DNA of 7,110 nucleotides from Campylobacteraceae bacterium (GCA_027002755.1 JALWZI010000089.1:1-7110), one strand, 5' to 3'; positions 1-6,504 are shown, numbered from the stretch's first letter. Notes: generated by a model from the sequence alone, not told the origin. Program-made: numbers and translations.

Positions 1-34
1 TGTCAAAGAGTGACAACCGAGCCTGCGGGACGGA

Positions 35-328
35 TCAGAACTCTTCGAAGAGAGGGGTGAGCTCCTGGGAGTACTTTTCGGCGGTGTGGACTTCGTAGTT
101 GGCTTTGTAGTAGAGGTAGTGTTCGGAGTGTCGATGTCCCTCCAGGGCCTCCTCGCTCTCCCAGGCCTCCACCACGACGAAGTGGCCCGGGATCTTGCTC
201 ATCTCGTAGATATCGTAGCGCAGACAGCCCTGTTCGGCCCTGGAGGGCTGCACCATGTCCCGCAGTAGGATCCGCAGGGGCTCCTCGTGGCCGGATTGGG
301 CGATGAACGTGACTTGTTTGACAACCAT
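35..328 (-). CDS. Antibiotic biosynthesis monooxygenase (ABM) domain protein, YgiN/LsrG-like
   Basis: This is a 97-residue cytosolic protein, the usual length for the single-domain ABM family (dimeric ferredoxin-like alpha/beta barrel). Visible hallmarks are an initial beta strand (VKQVTFIAQ), the EQGCLRYDIYE segment at about residues 32-42, the strand and helix VVVEAWESEEAL at about 51-62, and the H-x-x-S-x-H pattern just after it. Members act on quinones, polyketides or small dicarbonyls without a cofactor, or serve as isomerases such as LsrG; the substrate here cannot be read from sequence. The ATG start is supported by AAGGAG about 6 nt upstream. It starts 16 bp after the stop of the class II aldolase gene on the same strand, so the two are probably co-transcribed. 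L-rhamnose mutarotase has a similar size and fold and was considered because of the neighbour, but the motif pattern fits ABM better. The family call is firm; the function is unknown. Confidence 0.85.
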   Translation of the reverse strand: MVVKQVTFIAQSGHEEPLRILLRDMVQPSRAEQGCLRYDIYEMSKIPGHFVVVEAWESEEALEGHRHSEHYLYYKANYEVHTAEKYSQELTPLFEEF

Positions 329-344
329 AGTGACTCCTTGAAAA

Positions 345-1526
345 TTAATCAGCTTTTTTGCGCAGTTTGGCCTGCTCCAGCTCCCAGTACTCCATGGCGA
401 AGAGCTCGGCGGGACTGAGGCTGTGCCATCCCCCCATCTGCTCGGCGCGGAGCATGGCCCGGATCGTGTGTTCGACGATGTCGGTGACGATACGCCGCTC
501 CTTCGCGTCGTCGGCGAAGATCAGGACGCCTCGGCCCGGCATGACCCCCCAGCGCGGGGCGGGATCAAGCCGTCGGTGTCTCGGCTCCGCATGGGCCCGG
601 AAATAATTTTCGTACTCTTCGGCGAAGCTGTCGATCCCCTCGAGGGGCCGGTCGGGATTGAGCAGAGCGGGGAAGGGTTTGATCCGGATGACATGTTCGG
701 GGGTGAGTCCCCCGCTGTGGACGATGCGCCGCACTCCGGGGCGGCGGGAGAGGGCCAGGGCCTCCGGGGACTGCAGAGCATGGGTCTCCACCCTCGTGCC
801 CCGCAGTCCGGAGACCGCTTCGGAGAGAGCCGTCAGGGTCTCGGGGGCGATCGGTTCGGCCTCCGGCGCGGCGAGGTGCAGAGGGGCTTCCGATTCCAGA
901 TACTCCTCGGCCCGGGTGACGATCCCGATCATCCGGTCGTAGGAACGCCGGGCGTCGTCATCGAAGGTGAAGACACCGTGGTGCATGAGGAGAATCCCCT
1001 CCAGAGCCTGCCAGTCGATCCCTTCGGTCAGCTCTCTGACGGTCCGGGCCAGTTCGAAACCGGGCATAACGTAATCGACGATCAGCATCCCTTCGCCGTA
1101 GAGCTTCTCCAGCCGCCGCCGTCCGTCAGGGGTGTTGGAGATGGTCACCACCGCATCGGCATGGGTATGATCCACGTAGGCAAAGGGGATCAGGGCATGG
1201 AGGATCGCTTCGATGGAGGGATTGGGGGCGTTGGGGTCACGGAGGGCTTTTCGCTGCAGCGCTACCATCTCCGTATCGCTGAGTTGCTCCCTCTGTGCCA
1301 TCTCCAGTAGAGCCTCCATCGCCACGGGGGCGAATCCGGCGGCTTCGATGGTGTCCAGGTTCCAGCCGCTGCCTTTGACATAGAGGGTGTCGTCGATCTT
1401 GACGGAGGTGTTGCCCCCGCCGTGGAGGACCAGGTCGGGTTCCCGCCCCAGGAGACGGGAGGTATAGACCCGCAGTTCCAGCGGGGAGAGTCTGGCGGCG
1501 ACCTGGGGGTCGAAACGGTTGAGCAT
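345..1526 (-). CDS. Stand-alone class II aldolase/adducin domain protein (RhaD-like, COG3347 type)
   Basis: A 393-residue cytosolic protein with class II (zinc-dependent) aldolase motifs. A glycine-rich LHGGGNTSVK loop lies at about 34-43 (phosphate/substrate site of the fold). The SIEAILH segment at 104-110 holds the likely catalytic Glu106. DHTHAD at 119-124 supplies two metal-ligand histidines (120, 122), and HHG at 182-184 a third. The architecture matches the N-terminal half of RhaD-like bifunctional aldolase/dehydrogenases, which are near 700 residues and continue into a short-chain dehydrogenase. Here the protein ends at MEYWELEQAKLRKKAD, the linker that normally precedes the dehydrogenase, and no dehydrogenase follows. 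The ATG has a good GGGAGGAA site about 6 nt upstream and a TG-extended -10 box about 33 nt upstream. It is likely co-transcribed with the ABM-fold gene 16 bp downstream. The natural substrate (rhamnulose 1-phosphate or another sugar phosphate) is not established. The family call is strong; the reaction is inferred. Confidence 0.85.
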   Translation of the reverse strand: MLNRFDPQVAARLSPLELRVYTSRLLGREPDLVLHGGGNTSVKIDDTLYVKGSGWNLDTIEAAGFAPVAMEALLEMAQREQLSDTEMVALQRKALRDPNAPNPSIEAILHALIPFAYVDHTHADAVVTISNTPDGRRRLEKLYGEGMLIVDYVMPGFELARTVRELTEGIDWQALEGILLMHHGVFTFDDDARRSYDRMIGIVTRAEEYLESEAPLHLAAPEAEPIAPETLTALSEAVSGLRGTRVETHALQSPEALALSRRPGVRRIVHSGGLTPEHVIRIKPFPALLNPDRPLEGIDSFAEEYENYFRAHAEPRHRRLDPAPRWGVMPGRGVLIFADDAKERRIVTDIVEHTIRAMLRAEQMGGWHSLSPAELFAMEYWELEQAKLRKKAD

Positions 1527-1558
1527 GGCGGGTTCCTCCCTTGGCTGGATATACCCCT

Positions 1559-1567
1559 ATTGTAGCA
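1559..1567 (-). promoter_or_regulatory. Predicted extended -10 promoter of the aldolase-ABM operon
   Basis: Read on the minus strand, TGCTACAAT is a TG-n extended -10 element. It predicts a start near 1552 and an untranslated leader of about 26 nt before the aldolase ATG. No TTGACA-like -35 is obvious, as is common for sigma-70 promoters in Campylobacterota. Its presence implies that the aldolase need not depend on adk transcription. Confidence 0.5.
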
Positions 1568-1604
1568 TGAGGGTGGATGGGGCATGTTCGTTGACTGACT
1601 CCGG

Positions 1605-1625
1605 GCTTTCTCTTCAGGAGAAAGC
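1605..1625 (-). terminator. Hairpin downstream of adk, possible terminator
   Basis: A perfect 8-bp stem (GCTTTCTC at 1605-1612, GAGAAAGC at 1618-1625) encloses a 5-nt loop, about 50 nt past the adk stop. Neither side is followed by a T-run, so it is not a textbook intrinsic terminator. It may mark the 3' end of the aspS-adk transcript, since a separate promoter for the aldolase follows. Confidence 0.35.
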
Positions 1626-1676
1626 GATCGGATCCGTAAAGTTCTGAGAAGTGGAGTGCCGTTGGATTCCGGAGGA

Positions 1677-2276
1677 TCAGCCTTCGGCGGCCTTCTCTTT
1701 GACGAAGGCCTCCATCTCGTTCACGATGGGTTCGATGGGGCGCTCGCCGTCGATGATCTTGAGCAGTCCCTTTTCTTTGTAGAAGGCTTCGATCTCGGGC
1801 AGGGGGTCGAGGTAGATCTTCATCCGCTGATAGAAGACCTCTTCGTTGTCGTCGCTGCGCTTGACCTCGGCCTCTTCGGCCCGGCCCAGGATCCGTTCTT
1901 TGGCTACCGCTTCGCTGACCCGGACTTCGATGACCGCCTTGAGCTCTACGTCCTTCTCGTTTTTCAGGATCTCGTCCAGGGCTTTCATCTGCTCGGTGCT
2001 GCGGGGGAAGCCGTCGATAAGGATGATATCTTTGGGCGCGTTCTTGACAGCGTTGATGATGGTATCGATGACGATATTGAGGGGGACCAGGGCTCCTTTG
2101 GAGATGTAGCTTTCGATCTCTTTGCCCAGCTCGCTGCCGCTGGCGACCTCCTGGCGGAGCATCTCGCCGGTGGAGTAGTGGACGACGGTGTCGGGATTGC
2201 GCTCGGCGATGATCTCCGCGTCGGTGGTCTTGCCGGAACCGGGGGCTCCGATGATGAGGAAGAGTTTTTTTGCCAT
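1677..2276 (-). CDS. adk: Adenylate kinase (ATP + AMP = 2 ADP)
   Basis: A 199-residue cytosolic nucleotide kinase that balances AMP, ADP and ATP. The P-loop GAPGSGKT is at residues 10-17, the AMP-site STGEMLRQE segment at 35-43, and the DGFPRS motif at 88-93. The lid (about 132-147) is short and has no zinc cysteines. The N-terminus [18 protein letters not shown] and the [11 protein letters not shown] segment resemble Campylobacterota enzymes as I remember them; compared with those, about seven extra charged residues (EAEVKRS region) sit in the lid. I chose ATG at 2276 because AAAGGA lies about 7 nt upstream. An in-frame GTG at 2300 would add eight residues, but it falls inside the heptamer repeat and lacks its own ribosome site. 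It follows aspS on the same strand across a 113-bp spacer that is mostly repeat, with no clear promoter of its own. Confidence 0.96.
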   Translation of the reverse strand: MAKKLFLIIGAPGSGKTTDAEIIAERNPDTVVHYSTGEMLRQEVASGSELGKEIESYISKGALVPLNIVIDTIINAVKNAPKDIILIDGFPRSTEQMKALDEILKNEKDVELKAVIEVRVSEAVAKERILGRAEEAEVKRSDDNEEVFYQRMKIYLDPLPEIEAFYKEKGLLKIIDGERPIEPIVNEMEAFVKEKAAEG

Positions 2277-2293
2277 GGTTTTATCCTTTGTTT

Positions 2294-2368
2294 TAGTCAC
2301 TGGTCATTGGTCACTGGTCATTGGGTTGGAAGCATCTCCCCAATGACGAATGACCAATGACTAATGAC
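2294..2368. repeat. Inverted array of heptamer repeats (4 + 4) in the aspS-adk spacer
   Basis: The left arm (2296-2323) has four tandem heptamers, GTCACTG, GTCATTG, GTCACTG, GTCATTG. The right arm (2341-2368) has four inverted ones, CAATGAC, GAATGAC, CAATGAC, TAATGAC. Extended to GGG/CCC, arms 2296-2325 and 2339-2368 match at 26 of 30 positions around a 13-nt loop. It would form a long imperfect hairpin in either strand's RNA or as a DNA cruciform. The adk-proximal arm ends about 6 nt before the adk Shine-Dalgarno (2284-2289), so the structure could influence adk translation or intercistronic mRNA processing. Heptamer families of this kind (STRR) are known as dispersed repeats in filamentous cyanobacteria; I infer that this is an analogous dispersed element. 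Confidence 0.85.
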
Positions 2369-2369
2369 C

Positions 2370-2388
2370 GAAAGAGCGACGCTCTTTC
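2370..2388. repeat. Perfect short palindrome just after the aspS stop
   Basis: GAAAGAGC (2370-2377) and GCTCTTTC (2381-2388) are perfect inverted arms around a 3-nt GAC centre. The palindrome begins 1 bp after the aspS stop codon (2390-2392) and ends 1 bp before the heptamer array, so it looks like part of the same composite element. On the minus strand it is followed by CGGTCATT rather than a T-run, so a role as an intrinsic terminator is doubtful; RNA 3'-end protection or processing is possible. Confidence 0.6.
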
Positions 2389-2389
2389 C

Positions 2390-4165
2390 CTACTCCGCCG
2401 TCGGGCGCTGCCGCAGGCGGATATGGAGCTCTTTGAGCTGCTCGGGATCGACGGGACTGGGGGCCTGGGTCAGGAGGCATTGGGCCCGCTGGGTCTTGGG
2501 GAAGGCGATGACGTCCCGGATGCTCTCGGTACCGGCCAGGAGCATGATCATCCGGTCGAAGCCCATGGCGAAGCCGCCGTGCGGGGGTGCGCCGTACTCC
2601 AGGGCCTCCAGGAGGAAGCCGAACTTCTCCTGTGCCTCTTCGTCGCTGATGCCCAGGAGCTTGAAGACCTCTCTCTGGATCTCGGGTTTGTGGATACGGA
2701 TCGACCCTCCGCCCAGCTCGGTGCCGTTGAGGACCAGGTCGTAGGCGACCGATTTCAGATCCTCCACCTCGTCGTAATCCAGTCCGCCTTTTTCGTTGAG
2801 CTTGGGCATGGTGAAAGGGTGGTGGAGGGCTTTGAGTTTGCCCTCTTCGACTTCGAACATGGGGAAATCGACGATCCAGACGAATTTGAACTCATCCTCG
2901 GGAACAATCTCCATCAGCTCTGCCAGGTAGAGGCGGAAGCGGCCCATATAGTCCAGGACCACCTTCTTCTCCCCGGCACCGAAGAAGACCACGTCGCCCA
3001 CCTGCAGCTCGCAGCGCTCGACGATCGCCTGCAGGTCCTCCTCGGTGAAGAACTTGGTCAGTGGTCCTTTGAGCCCCTCTTCCTTCATCTGGAAGTAGCC
3101 CAGCCCCTGGGCGCCGAACTTGCGGACATAATCTTCGAAGCCCTTCATCTGGCGCTTGGAGAAGATGTTGTCGCCGTTGGGGACTTTGAGGGCTTTGATG
3201 CGGTTCTTTTTGGGGGATCTGGCGATGGTGCTGAAGATCTCGTTGTCACAGCGCTCGAAGATGTCGATCACGTCCACCATCTCCAGGCCGAAACGCAGGT
3301 CGGGCTTGTCGGAGCCGTACTTCTCCATCGCTTCGTCGTAGGTCATGCGGGGGAATTGGGATGGGAGCTTCTCCCACTGGCCGCAAGCGGCCCAGATATC
3401 CCGGATCAGCCGCTCGGCCACCTCGATCACCTTCTCCTGGTCGCAGAAGCTCATCTCCACGTCGATCTGGGTGAACTCGGGCTGGCGGTCGGCCCGCAGG
3501 TCCTCGTCGCGGAAACATTTGGCGATCTGGAAATAGCGGTCGAAGCCGCTGATCATCAGCAGCTGCTTGAAGAGCTGGGGAGACTGGGGCAGGGCGTAGA
3601 ACTCCCCGGGCCAGACCCGACTGGGGACTAGGTAGTCTCTGGCCCCTTCGGGGGTGGATTTGGTGAGCACCGGTGTCTCCACCTCCATGAAGCCCAGCTC
3701 CGCCAGGGAGTTGCGGGCGGCGATGGCCGCCTGGGAGCGGAGGCGGAAGATCTGATGCATCTTCGGCGTCCGCAGATCGAGATAGCGGTATTTGAGCCGG
3801 ATCTCCTCGTTGACCTTCGCGTCGCCCAGGTCGAAGGGCATCGGCTTGGAGCTGTTCTCGATCTTCAGCTCGCTGACGACGATCTCCACCTTGCCGGTCT
3901 TGAGATTGGGGTTCTCCAGCCCTTCGCCCCGGGCTCTGACCTTGCCGGTGGCGATGAGGACATACTGGTCCCGGACCTGGTCGGCGATGCGGTGGGCCGC
4001 TTCGCTGTCGGCGGGATCGCAGACGAGCTGGACGATCTCCTCCTTGTCCCGGAGGTCGATGAAGATGACCCCTCCATGGTCGCGGCGGCTGGCGACCCAA
4101 CCGGCGACGGTCACTTCCTGACCGATGAGTTCTTCGGTGATTTCATCACAGTAATGGGTTCTCAC
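2390..4165 (-). CDS. aspS: Aspartyl-tRNA synthetase, probably non-discriminating (Asp/Asn)
   Basis: A 591-residue class IIb synthetase, the full bacterial length (E. coli about 590). In order: an N-terminal OB-fold anticodon-binding domain (about 1-105, with [13 protein letters not shown] and FIDLRD); motif 1 (about 158-183, [20 protein letters not shown]); motif 2 ([18 protein letters not shown], 218-235); the bacterial GAD insert (about 280-420); and motif 3 ([10 protein letters not shown], 530-539, with Arg538). His30 in RRDHGG, where E. coli has leucine, is a feature of non-discriminating enzymes that also aspartylate tRNA-Asn for later amidation by GatCAB. I chose GTG at 4165: AGGA lies 6 nt upstream, a TATAAT box lies further upstream, and homologues begin at this point. 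The longer frame to 4231 would read through the promoter. It probably leads a transcript into adk. Identity is certain; tRNA specificity is inferred. Confidence 0.97.
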   Translation of the reverse strand: MRTHYCDEITEELIGQEVTVAGWVASRRDHGGVIFIDLRDKEEIVQLVCDPADSEAAHRIADQVRDQYVLIATGKVRARGEGLENPNLKTGKVEIVVSELKIENSSKPMPFDLGDAKVNEEIRLKYRYLDLRTPKMHQIFRLRSQAAIAARNSLAELGFMEVETPVLTKSTPEGARDYLVPSRVWPGEFYALPQSPQLFKQLLMISGFDRYFQIAKCFRDEDLRADRQPEFTQIDVEMSFCDQEKVIEVAERLIRDIWAACGQWEKLPSQFPRMTYDEAMEKYGSDKPDLRFGLEMVDVIDIFERCDNEIFSTIARSPKKNRIKALKVPNGDNIFSKRQMKGFEDYVRKFGAQGLGYFQMKEEGLKGPLTKFFTEEDLQAIVERCELQVGDVVFFGAGEKKVVLDYMGRFRLYLAELMEIVPEDEFKFVWIVDFPMFEVEEGKLKALHHPFTMPKLNEKGGLDYDEVEDLKSVAYDLVLNGTELGGGSIRIHKPEIQREVFKLLGISDEEAQEKFGFLLEALEYGAPPHGGFAMGFDRMIMLLAGTESIRDVIAFPKTQRAQCLLTQAPSPVDPEQLKELHIRLRQRPTAE

Positions 4166-4195
4166 AGTGTTTCCTGATGCTAAGAATTTGGCGCG

Positions 4196-4201
4196 ATTAT
4201 A
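4196..4201 (-). promoter_or_regulatory. Predicted aspS promoter, perfect -10 box
   Basis: On the minus strand the hexamer is a perfect TATAAT, about 30 nt upstream of the aspS GTG, with a predicted start near 4189 and a leader of about 24 nt. The matching -35 position (17-nt spacer) reads CTCTCC, a poor match. This box also argues against the longer aspS start at 4231. Confidence 0.6.
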
Positions 4202-4221
4202 GCGCAAAGGGGCTGAAAGGA

Positions 4222-4238
4222 GAGGGCGCACAGCCCTC
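4222..4238 (-). terminator. Weak GC hairpin after uraA, possible terminator
   Basis: A 6-bp stem, GAGGGC at 4222-4227 with GCCCTC at 4233-4238, around a 5-nt loop, starts 2 nt after the uraA stop. In the minus-strand direction it is followed by TCCTTTC, a short pyrimidine run rather than a true T-tract. It could weakly separate uraA from the aspS transcript, whose -10 box lies about 20 nt further on. Confidence 0.4.
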
Positions 4239-4240
4239 GA

Positions 4241-5527
4241 TCAGAGCTCGGTCTCCATAGGAGGGATGGCCTCTTCCAGCTCCGGTTCGTCGCTGGGGCG
4301 CCCTTTGGGGAGGAGAAGATTGAGCAGGATCCCGGTAATGGCTCCCAGGCCGATCCCGCTGAAGGCCACCCCGCCGAAATCGAAACTCATCCCCCCGATG
4401 GCGAAGACCAGGATCAGGGAGACGATGATCATGTTGCGGGGTTCGCTGAGGTCGGTCCGGGCGTGGACCAGGGTGTTCATCCCCACCGAGGCGATGACGC
4501 CAAAAAGCAGCAGCAGGATCCCGCCCATAACCGGGACGGGGATGGTCTGGAGAAAACCTCCCAGCTTCCCGAAAAAGGCCAAAACGATGGCGAAGATCGC
4601 CGCCCAGGTCATGATGGCGGGGTTGAAGGCCCGGGTGATGGTGACGGCGCCGGTGACCTCCGAGTAGGTGGTATTGGGCGGTCCCCCCAGGAAGGAGGCG
4701 GCGCTGGTGGCCAGTCCGTCACCCAGCAGAGTCTTGTGCAGGCCCGGCTTTTTCAGGTAGTCCTCGCCGGTGACCCGGGAGATGGCCAGCATATCGCCGA
4801 TATGCTCCACTGCCGGGGCGATGGCGATGGGGAGGATGTAGAGGATCGCCTCCCAGTTGAGTTCGGGGGTGACGAAGGAGGGGACAGCGAAGAAGGGGGC
4901 TTTGTGGATCGGACCGAAATCGACGATCCCGAAGAGCAGGGCGACGCCGTAGCCGACCGCCAGTCCGATGAGGATCGGCAGCAGCCGGATCATTCGTCGG
5001 CCCAGCAGGGTCGCCAGGATCGTCGCGGCGAGGGTGATCATGGAGACGGTGATGGCGGTGCCGAAGGGGACCAGGACCGTTTTGCCGTCGCCGGTGTGGC
5101 CGGTGGCCATGTGGACCGCTACGGGCGCCAGGATCAGACCGATGGTCATGATGACCGGTCCGGTGACCACCGGCGGCAGGAGCTTGAGGATAAAATCACT
5201 CCCCCGCAGGCGGATCAGCAGGCTCAGCAGACCGTAGAAGAGTCCGGCAGCCACCAGACCGCTCAGCGTCCCGGCGATCCCCCACTTCTGCACGCCGTAG
5301 ATGATGGGCGCGATGAAAGCGAAGGAGGAGGCGAGAAAGATGGGCGGAACCTTGGGCCGGGTGGTGAGCTGGAAGATCAGGGTCCCCAAGCCGGCGGTGA
5401 AGAGGGCGACATTGGGATCGAGACCCGTGAGGATCGGCACCAGGACCAGGGCCCCGAAGGCGACGAAGAGGAACTGAAGGCCTACCAGAGCATCCCTCGC
5501 TCTGAAGCGGTAGTCGGTCGGATTCAT
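4241..5527 (-). CDS. uraA: Uracil permease, NCS2 (nucleobase:cation symporter-2) family
   Basis: A 428-residue inner-membrane transporter, very hydrophobic from about 15 to 405, consistent with the 14-segment NCS2 fold. It imports uracil with protons and hands it to Upp. Key residues fall at the E. coli UraA positions: Glu241 in APAVEHIGD and Glu290 in GGPPNTTYSE; the VPVMGGILLLLFG segment near 331-343 is also family-typical. Where E. coli UraA has the uracil-contacting His245, this protein has Asp, as in the xanthine branch; Glu290 and the divergent upp gene still favour uracil. The acidic C-terminal tail (about 411-428) is cytoplasmic. ATG at 5527 is chosen because AAGGAG lies 5 nt upstream; an upstream TTG at 5542 would overlap that site. 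It is transcribed divergently from upp and probably independently of aspS. Confidence 0.92.
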   Translation of the reverse strand: MNPTDYRFRARDALVGLQFLFVAFGALVLVPILTGLDPNVALFTAGLGTLIFQLTTRPKVPPIFLASSFAFIAPIIYGVQKWGIAGTLSGLVAAGLFYGLLSLLIRLRGSDFILKLLPPVVTGPVIMTIGLILAPVAVHMATGHTGDGKTVLVPFGTAITVSMITLAATILATLLGRRMIRLLPILIGLAVGYGVALLFGIVDFGPIHKAPFFAVPSFVTPELNWEAILYILPIAIAPAVEHIGDMLAISRVTGEDYLKKPGLHKTLLGDGLATSAASFLGGPPNTTYSEVTGAVTITRAFNPAIMTWAAIFAIVLAFFGKLGGFLQTIPVPVMGGILLLLFGVIASVGMNTLVHARTDLSEPRNMIIVSLILVFAIGGMSFDFGGVAFSGIGLGAITGILLNLLLPKGRPSDEPELEEAIPPMETEL

Positions 5528-5594
5528 CGGTACTCCTTGCAATGGATGGAAGAGGACTCGGTGGAGTCAAGCGGTGAAAAGGGACGTTCGGAGC

Positions 5595-5603
5595 ATTTTA
5601 TCA
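5595..5603 (-). promoter_or_regulatory. Predicted extended -10 promoter of uraA
   Basis: The minus strand reads TGATAAAAT, a TG-extended -10 box, about 68 nt upstream of the uraA ATG. It predicts a leader of about 60 nt, which contains a small 5-bp hairpin (5555-5559 with 5564-5568, tetraloop). I see no -35 consensus and no recognisable pyrimidine-sensing element. Confidence 0.5.
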
Positions 5604-5626
5604 CATACATTTTAAGGAAGAATCGG

Positions 5627-5633
5627 TGATAAT
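5627..5633 (+). promoter_or_regulatory. Candidate -10 box of upp
   Basis: TGATAAT lies 30 nt upstream of the upp ATG and about 24 nt from the oppositely directed uraA -10 box. The spacing suits a short leader starting near 5640. The position 17 nt upstream (ATACAT) is not a convincing -35. Other AT-rich hexamers lie nearby, so the exact box is uncertain. Confidence 0.35.
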
Positions 5634-5662
5634 CAATCCAATAATAGTTAGGAGGACCCCCC

Positions 5663-6304
5663 ATGAAGAATCTCCATCTCATCGAACATCCGCTCATCCG
5701 ACACAAGCTCTCGCTGCTGCGGGACAAGAGCACGCCCATGCACGAGTTCCGCCGGCTGCTGGACGATATCGGTCTGCTGATGACCTACGAAGTGACTCGG
5801 GAGCTGGAGTCGGTGCCGGTTGAGGTCGAAACCCCGGTGGGCACGGCAGAGTGCAACCGTCTGGCCAAACCGCCGGTCCTGGTGACGATCCTGCGGGCGG
5901 GGATCGGAATGCTGGGCTCCTTTATGCAGATGCTGCCGGAGAGTCCGGTGGGGTTCCTGGGGATGCAGCGCAACGAAGAGACCCTGCAGCCCGAGAGCTA
6001 CTACTCCAAGATCCCCTCTGCCGCACGGACCCATCCGGTGATCCTGATCGATCCCATGCTGGCGACAGGAGGCTCTGCATCCGCGGCGGTGGCCCATCTG
6101 GAGTCCCACGGAGTGAGGGAGATCGTTTTTGTCTGTCTGGTGGCGGCGCCCGAGGGGGTCCAGGCCCTCAACCGCTCCCATCCCGATCTGCAGATCTACG
6201 CCGCGGCCCTGGATGACCGGCTCAACGAGCACGGCTATATCGTCCCGGGACTGGGCGATGCGGGAGACCGGGTCTTCGGCACCGGAGCGGACGACATCCG
6301 GTAG
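5663..6304 (+). CDS. upp: Uracil phosphoribosyltransferase (uracil + PRPP to UMP)
   Basis: A 213-residue cytosolic enzyme (E. coli 208) catalysing the salvage step uracil + PRPP to UMP + PPi. The type-I phosphoribosyltransferase core is clear: the ILRAG loop at 76-80, the PRPP-binding segment LIDPMLATGGSA at 128-139, and the C-terminal uracil-recognition stretch GYIVPGLGDAGDRVFGT at 191-207. The N-terminus (HLIEHPLIRHKLSLLRDK, about 5-22) is also typical of Upp. A very strong ribosome site, TTAGGAGGA, precedes the ATG by 6-7 nt. It is divergent from uraA across 135 bp, which joins transport and conversion of the same base. No clear terminator follows its TAG stop. Identity is near certain, and nothing appears damaged. 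Confidence 0.97.
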   Translation: MKNLHLIEHPLIRHKLSLLRDKSTPMHEFRRLLDDIGLLMTYEVTRELESVPVEVETPVGTAECNRLAKPPVLVTILRAGIGMLGSFMQMLPESPVGFLGMQRNEETLQPESYYSKIPSAARTHPVILIDPMLATGGSASAAVAHLESHGVREIVFVCLVAAPEGVQALNRSHPDLQIYAAALDDRLNEHGYIVPGLGDAGDRVFGTGADDIR

Positions 6305-6412
6305 TGCGACTACTCCCAGGAGAAAGTTTTCGCAGGTCAGAAAAGAATTTCCGGGTCGTTGGCCTCTGCCACACTTAATTTATAGATATCCTTGATTTGT
6401 CCGATGTGTATA

Positions 6413-6444
6413 GGTTCTTCCCGTGCTTCCTGCTTCCGGGAACC
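6413..6444. repeat. CTTCC-rich inverted repeat with two TGCTTCC heptamers
   Basis: Two perfect tandem copies of TGCTTCC (6424-6437), plus an earlier CTTCC at 6417-6421, sit between arms GGTTC...CCG and CGGGAACC. The arms can form about 8 bp with a 3-nt bulge. It lacks a T-run on either side. Two copies are too few to be sure it is more than chance. Confidence 0.35.
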
Positions 6445-6504
6445 GGATTCACTCCTATCCCGAAGGAGCTGAAAGGATTGAACGTAAAGCGATTCTCACA
6501 TTTT

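Noticed and set aside
423..1310. Plus-strand frame of 295 codons opposite the aldolase
   Set aside because: Shadow frame with biased composition, no ribosome site, and a well-supported gene on the other strand.
2277..2300. Extended adk start at GTG 2300
   Set aside because: The extra codons come from the repeat and spacer, and the good ribosome site serves the ATG at 2276.
1656..2360. Plus-strand frame of 234 codons opposite adk
   Set aside because: Shadow of adk; it would run through the heptamer repeat and encode an acidic low-complexity product.
2357..3631. Long plus-strand open frame of 424 codons
   Set aside because: It lies wholly opposite aspS and its product is a low-complexity, Leu/Asp/Glu-rich shadow with no motifs; high GC makes such frames common.
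4166..4231. Extended aspS start at GTG 4231
   Set aside because: It would translate the predicted TATAAT promoter and leader; family members start at the MRTHYC-like position.
4463..5629. Plus-strand open frame of 388 codons rich in Gly, Asp and Gln
   Set aside because: It is the antisense shadow of uraA; composition is biased and no ribosome site or domain is present.
6413..6444. Minus-strand resemblance to the GGAAGGAAGCAG core of SRP RNA
   Set aside because: The GGAA loop is not closed by the required pairs and the symmetric internal loop is absent, so it is not an SRP RNA.
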